From NCBI GenBank assembly GCA_050251815.1, contig JBFWMB010000063.1, positions 1 through 23,892 on the forward strand: 23,892 nt of DNA, written 5' to 3'. Source of the stretch: GWE2-40-63 sp050251815. GTDB lineage: Bacteria; Bacteroidota; Bacteroidia; Bacteroidales; SZUA-534. Both the position numbers and the translations under genes were made by a program. The notes below the pieces were generated by a model. That model was not told the origin of the DNA and did no database searches. It was given only the letters and a program-made list of their open reading frames with translations. Shown here in pieces: positions 23,809 to 23,892 of the stretch (the stretch's first letter is position 1; each line of letters opens with the position of its first letter).

Positions 23809-23852
23809 TTAGATTTTCCTTTCCGCCCAATTGGGCGGAAAGGAAAATCTAA
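23809..23852. repeat. perfect 44-bp palindrome
   Basis: Each base from 23809 to 23830 is the complement of its mirror position from 23852 back to 23831, giving 22 perfect base pairs with no spacer; the centre reads CCGCCCAATTGGGCGG. It lies just upstream of the truncated M13 frame and overlaps the stop codon of a minus-strand frame that enters from the right edge. It may be a terminator of that gene, an insertion-element end structure, or a fold-back artefact near a contig end. Confidence 0.8.
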
Positions 23853-23890
23853 GCGGCGGCTCGATATACCTTCACAGGCCTTTTGTAATC
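23849..23890 (-). CDS. possible 3' end of an unidentified gene (mobile-element candidate)
   Basis: On the minus strand 13 sense codons (DYKRPVKVYRAAA) run from the right edge to a TAG at 23849-23851 that lies inside the palindrome. The basic C-terminus followed at once by a strong hairpin and a truncated gene would fit a transposase end, but 13 residues are too few to assign a family and another frame is also open here. Confidence 0.2.
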   Translation of the reverse strand, partial: DYKRPVKVYRAAA

Positions 23891-23892
23891 CA

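Overview
This window reads as a chromosomal segment of a Bacteroidota bacterium, most like the Bacteroidales/Marinilabiliales group. The reasons are matches to the Bacteroidota -7 promoter element (TAnnTTTG) upstream of several genes, little sign of Shine-Dalgarno sequences, a TPR-PD40-OmpA protein with the layout of the type IX secretion protein PorE, a short-form SerA with a lysine in place of the catalytic histidine, and a DUF1015 gene beside serC-serA. No tRNA, rRNA, CRISPR array or prophage was seen. A possible mobile-element trace sits only at the extreme right edge.

Left part (1-9074): the 3' end of a GH77 4-alpha-glucanotransferase; a secreted MORN-type repeat protein; an ALDH3-type aldehyde dehydrogenase; a YihY-family membrane protein with a C-terminal extension; a minus-strand block of a C-terminal processing protease (ctpA), the nicotinamide riboside transporter PnuC and an overlapping NadR-type riboside kinase; then a LOG-family nucleosidase and a DUF21-CBS membrane protein. 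PnuC and the kinase form an NAD precursor uptake-and-trap pair.

Middle (9292-16614, all minus strand): serC, serA and a DUF1015 gene (serine synthesis), a lipoprotein alpha/beta hydrolase, gcvT (glycine cleavage) and a methyltransferase-like protein of unknown role. A strong hairpin terminator separates serA from the DUF1015 gene.

Right part (16865-22464, plus strand): the most interesting block. Four tightly packed genes encode a periplasmic/outer-membrane TPR-PD40-OmpA protein, a YfiR (DUF4154) periplasmic protein, a membrane hybrid histidine kinase (CHASE8-like sensor, HAMP, HisKA, HATPase, REC, HPT) and a single-domain STAS protein. The order and domains resemble the Pseudomonas YfiB-YfiR-YfiN envelope-stress switch, but the diguanylate cyclase output is replaced by a complete phosphorelay plus an anti-sigma-antagonist-type protein. 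I infer an envelope-sensing system that signals by phosphorelay and possibly partner switching instead of by c-di-GMP directly.

The window ends with a 5'-truncated M13 metallopeptidase whose HExxH zinc motif reads QExxH. Next to it lie a perfect 44-bp palindrome and the last codons of another reading frame, which suggests a disrupted gene next to an insertion element.
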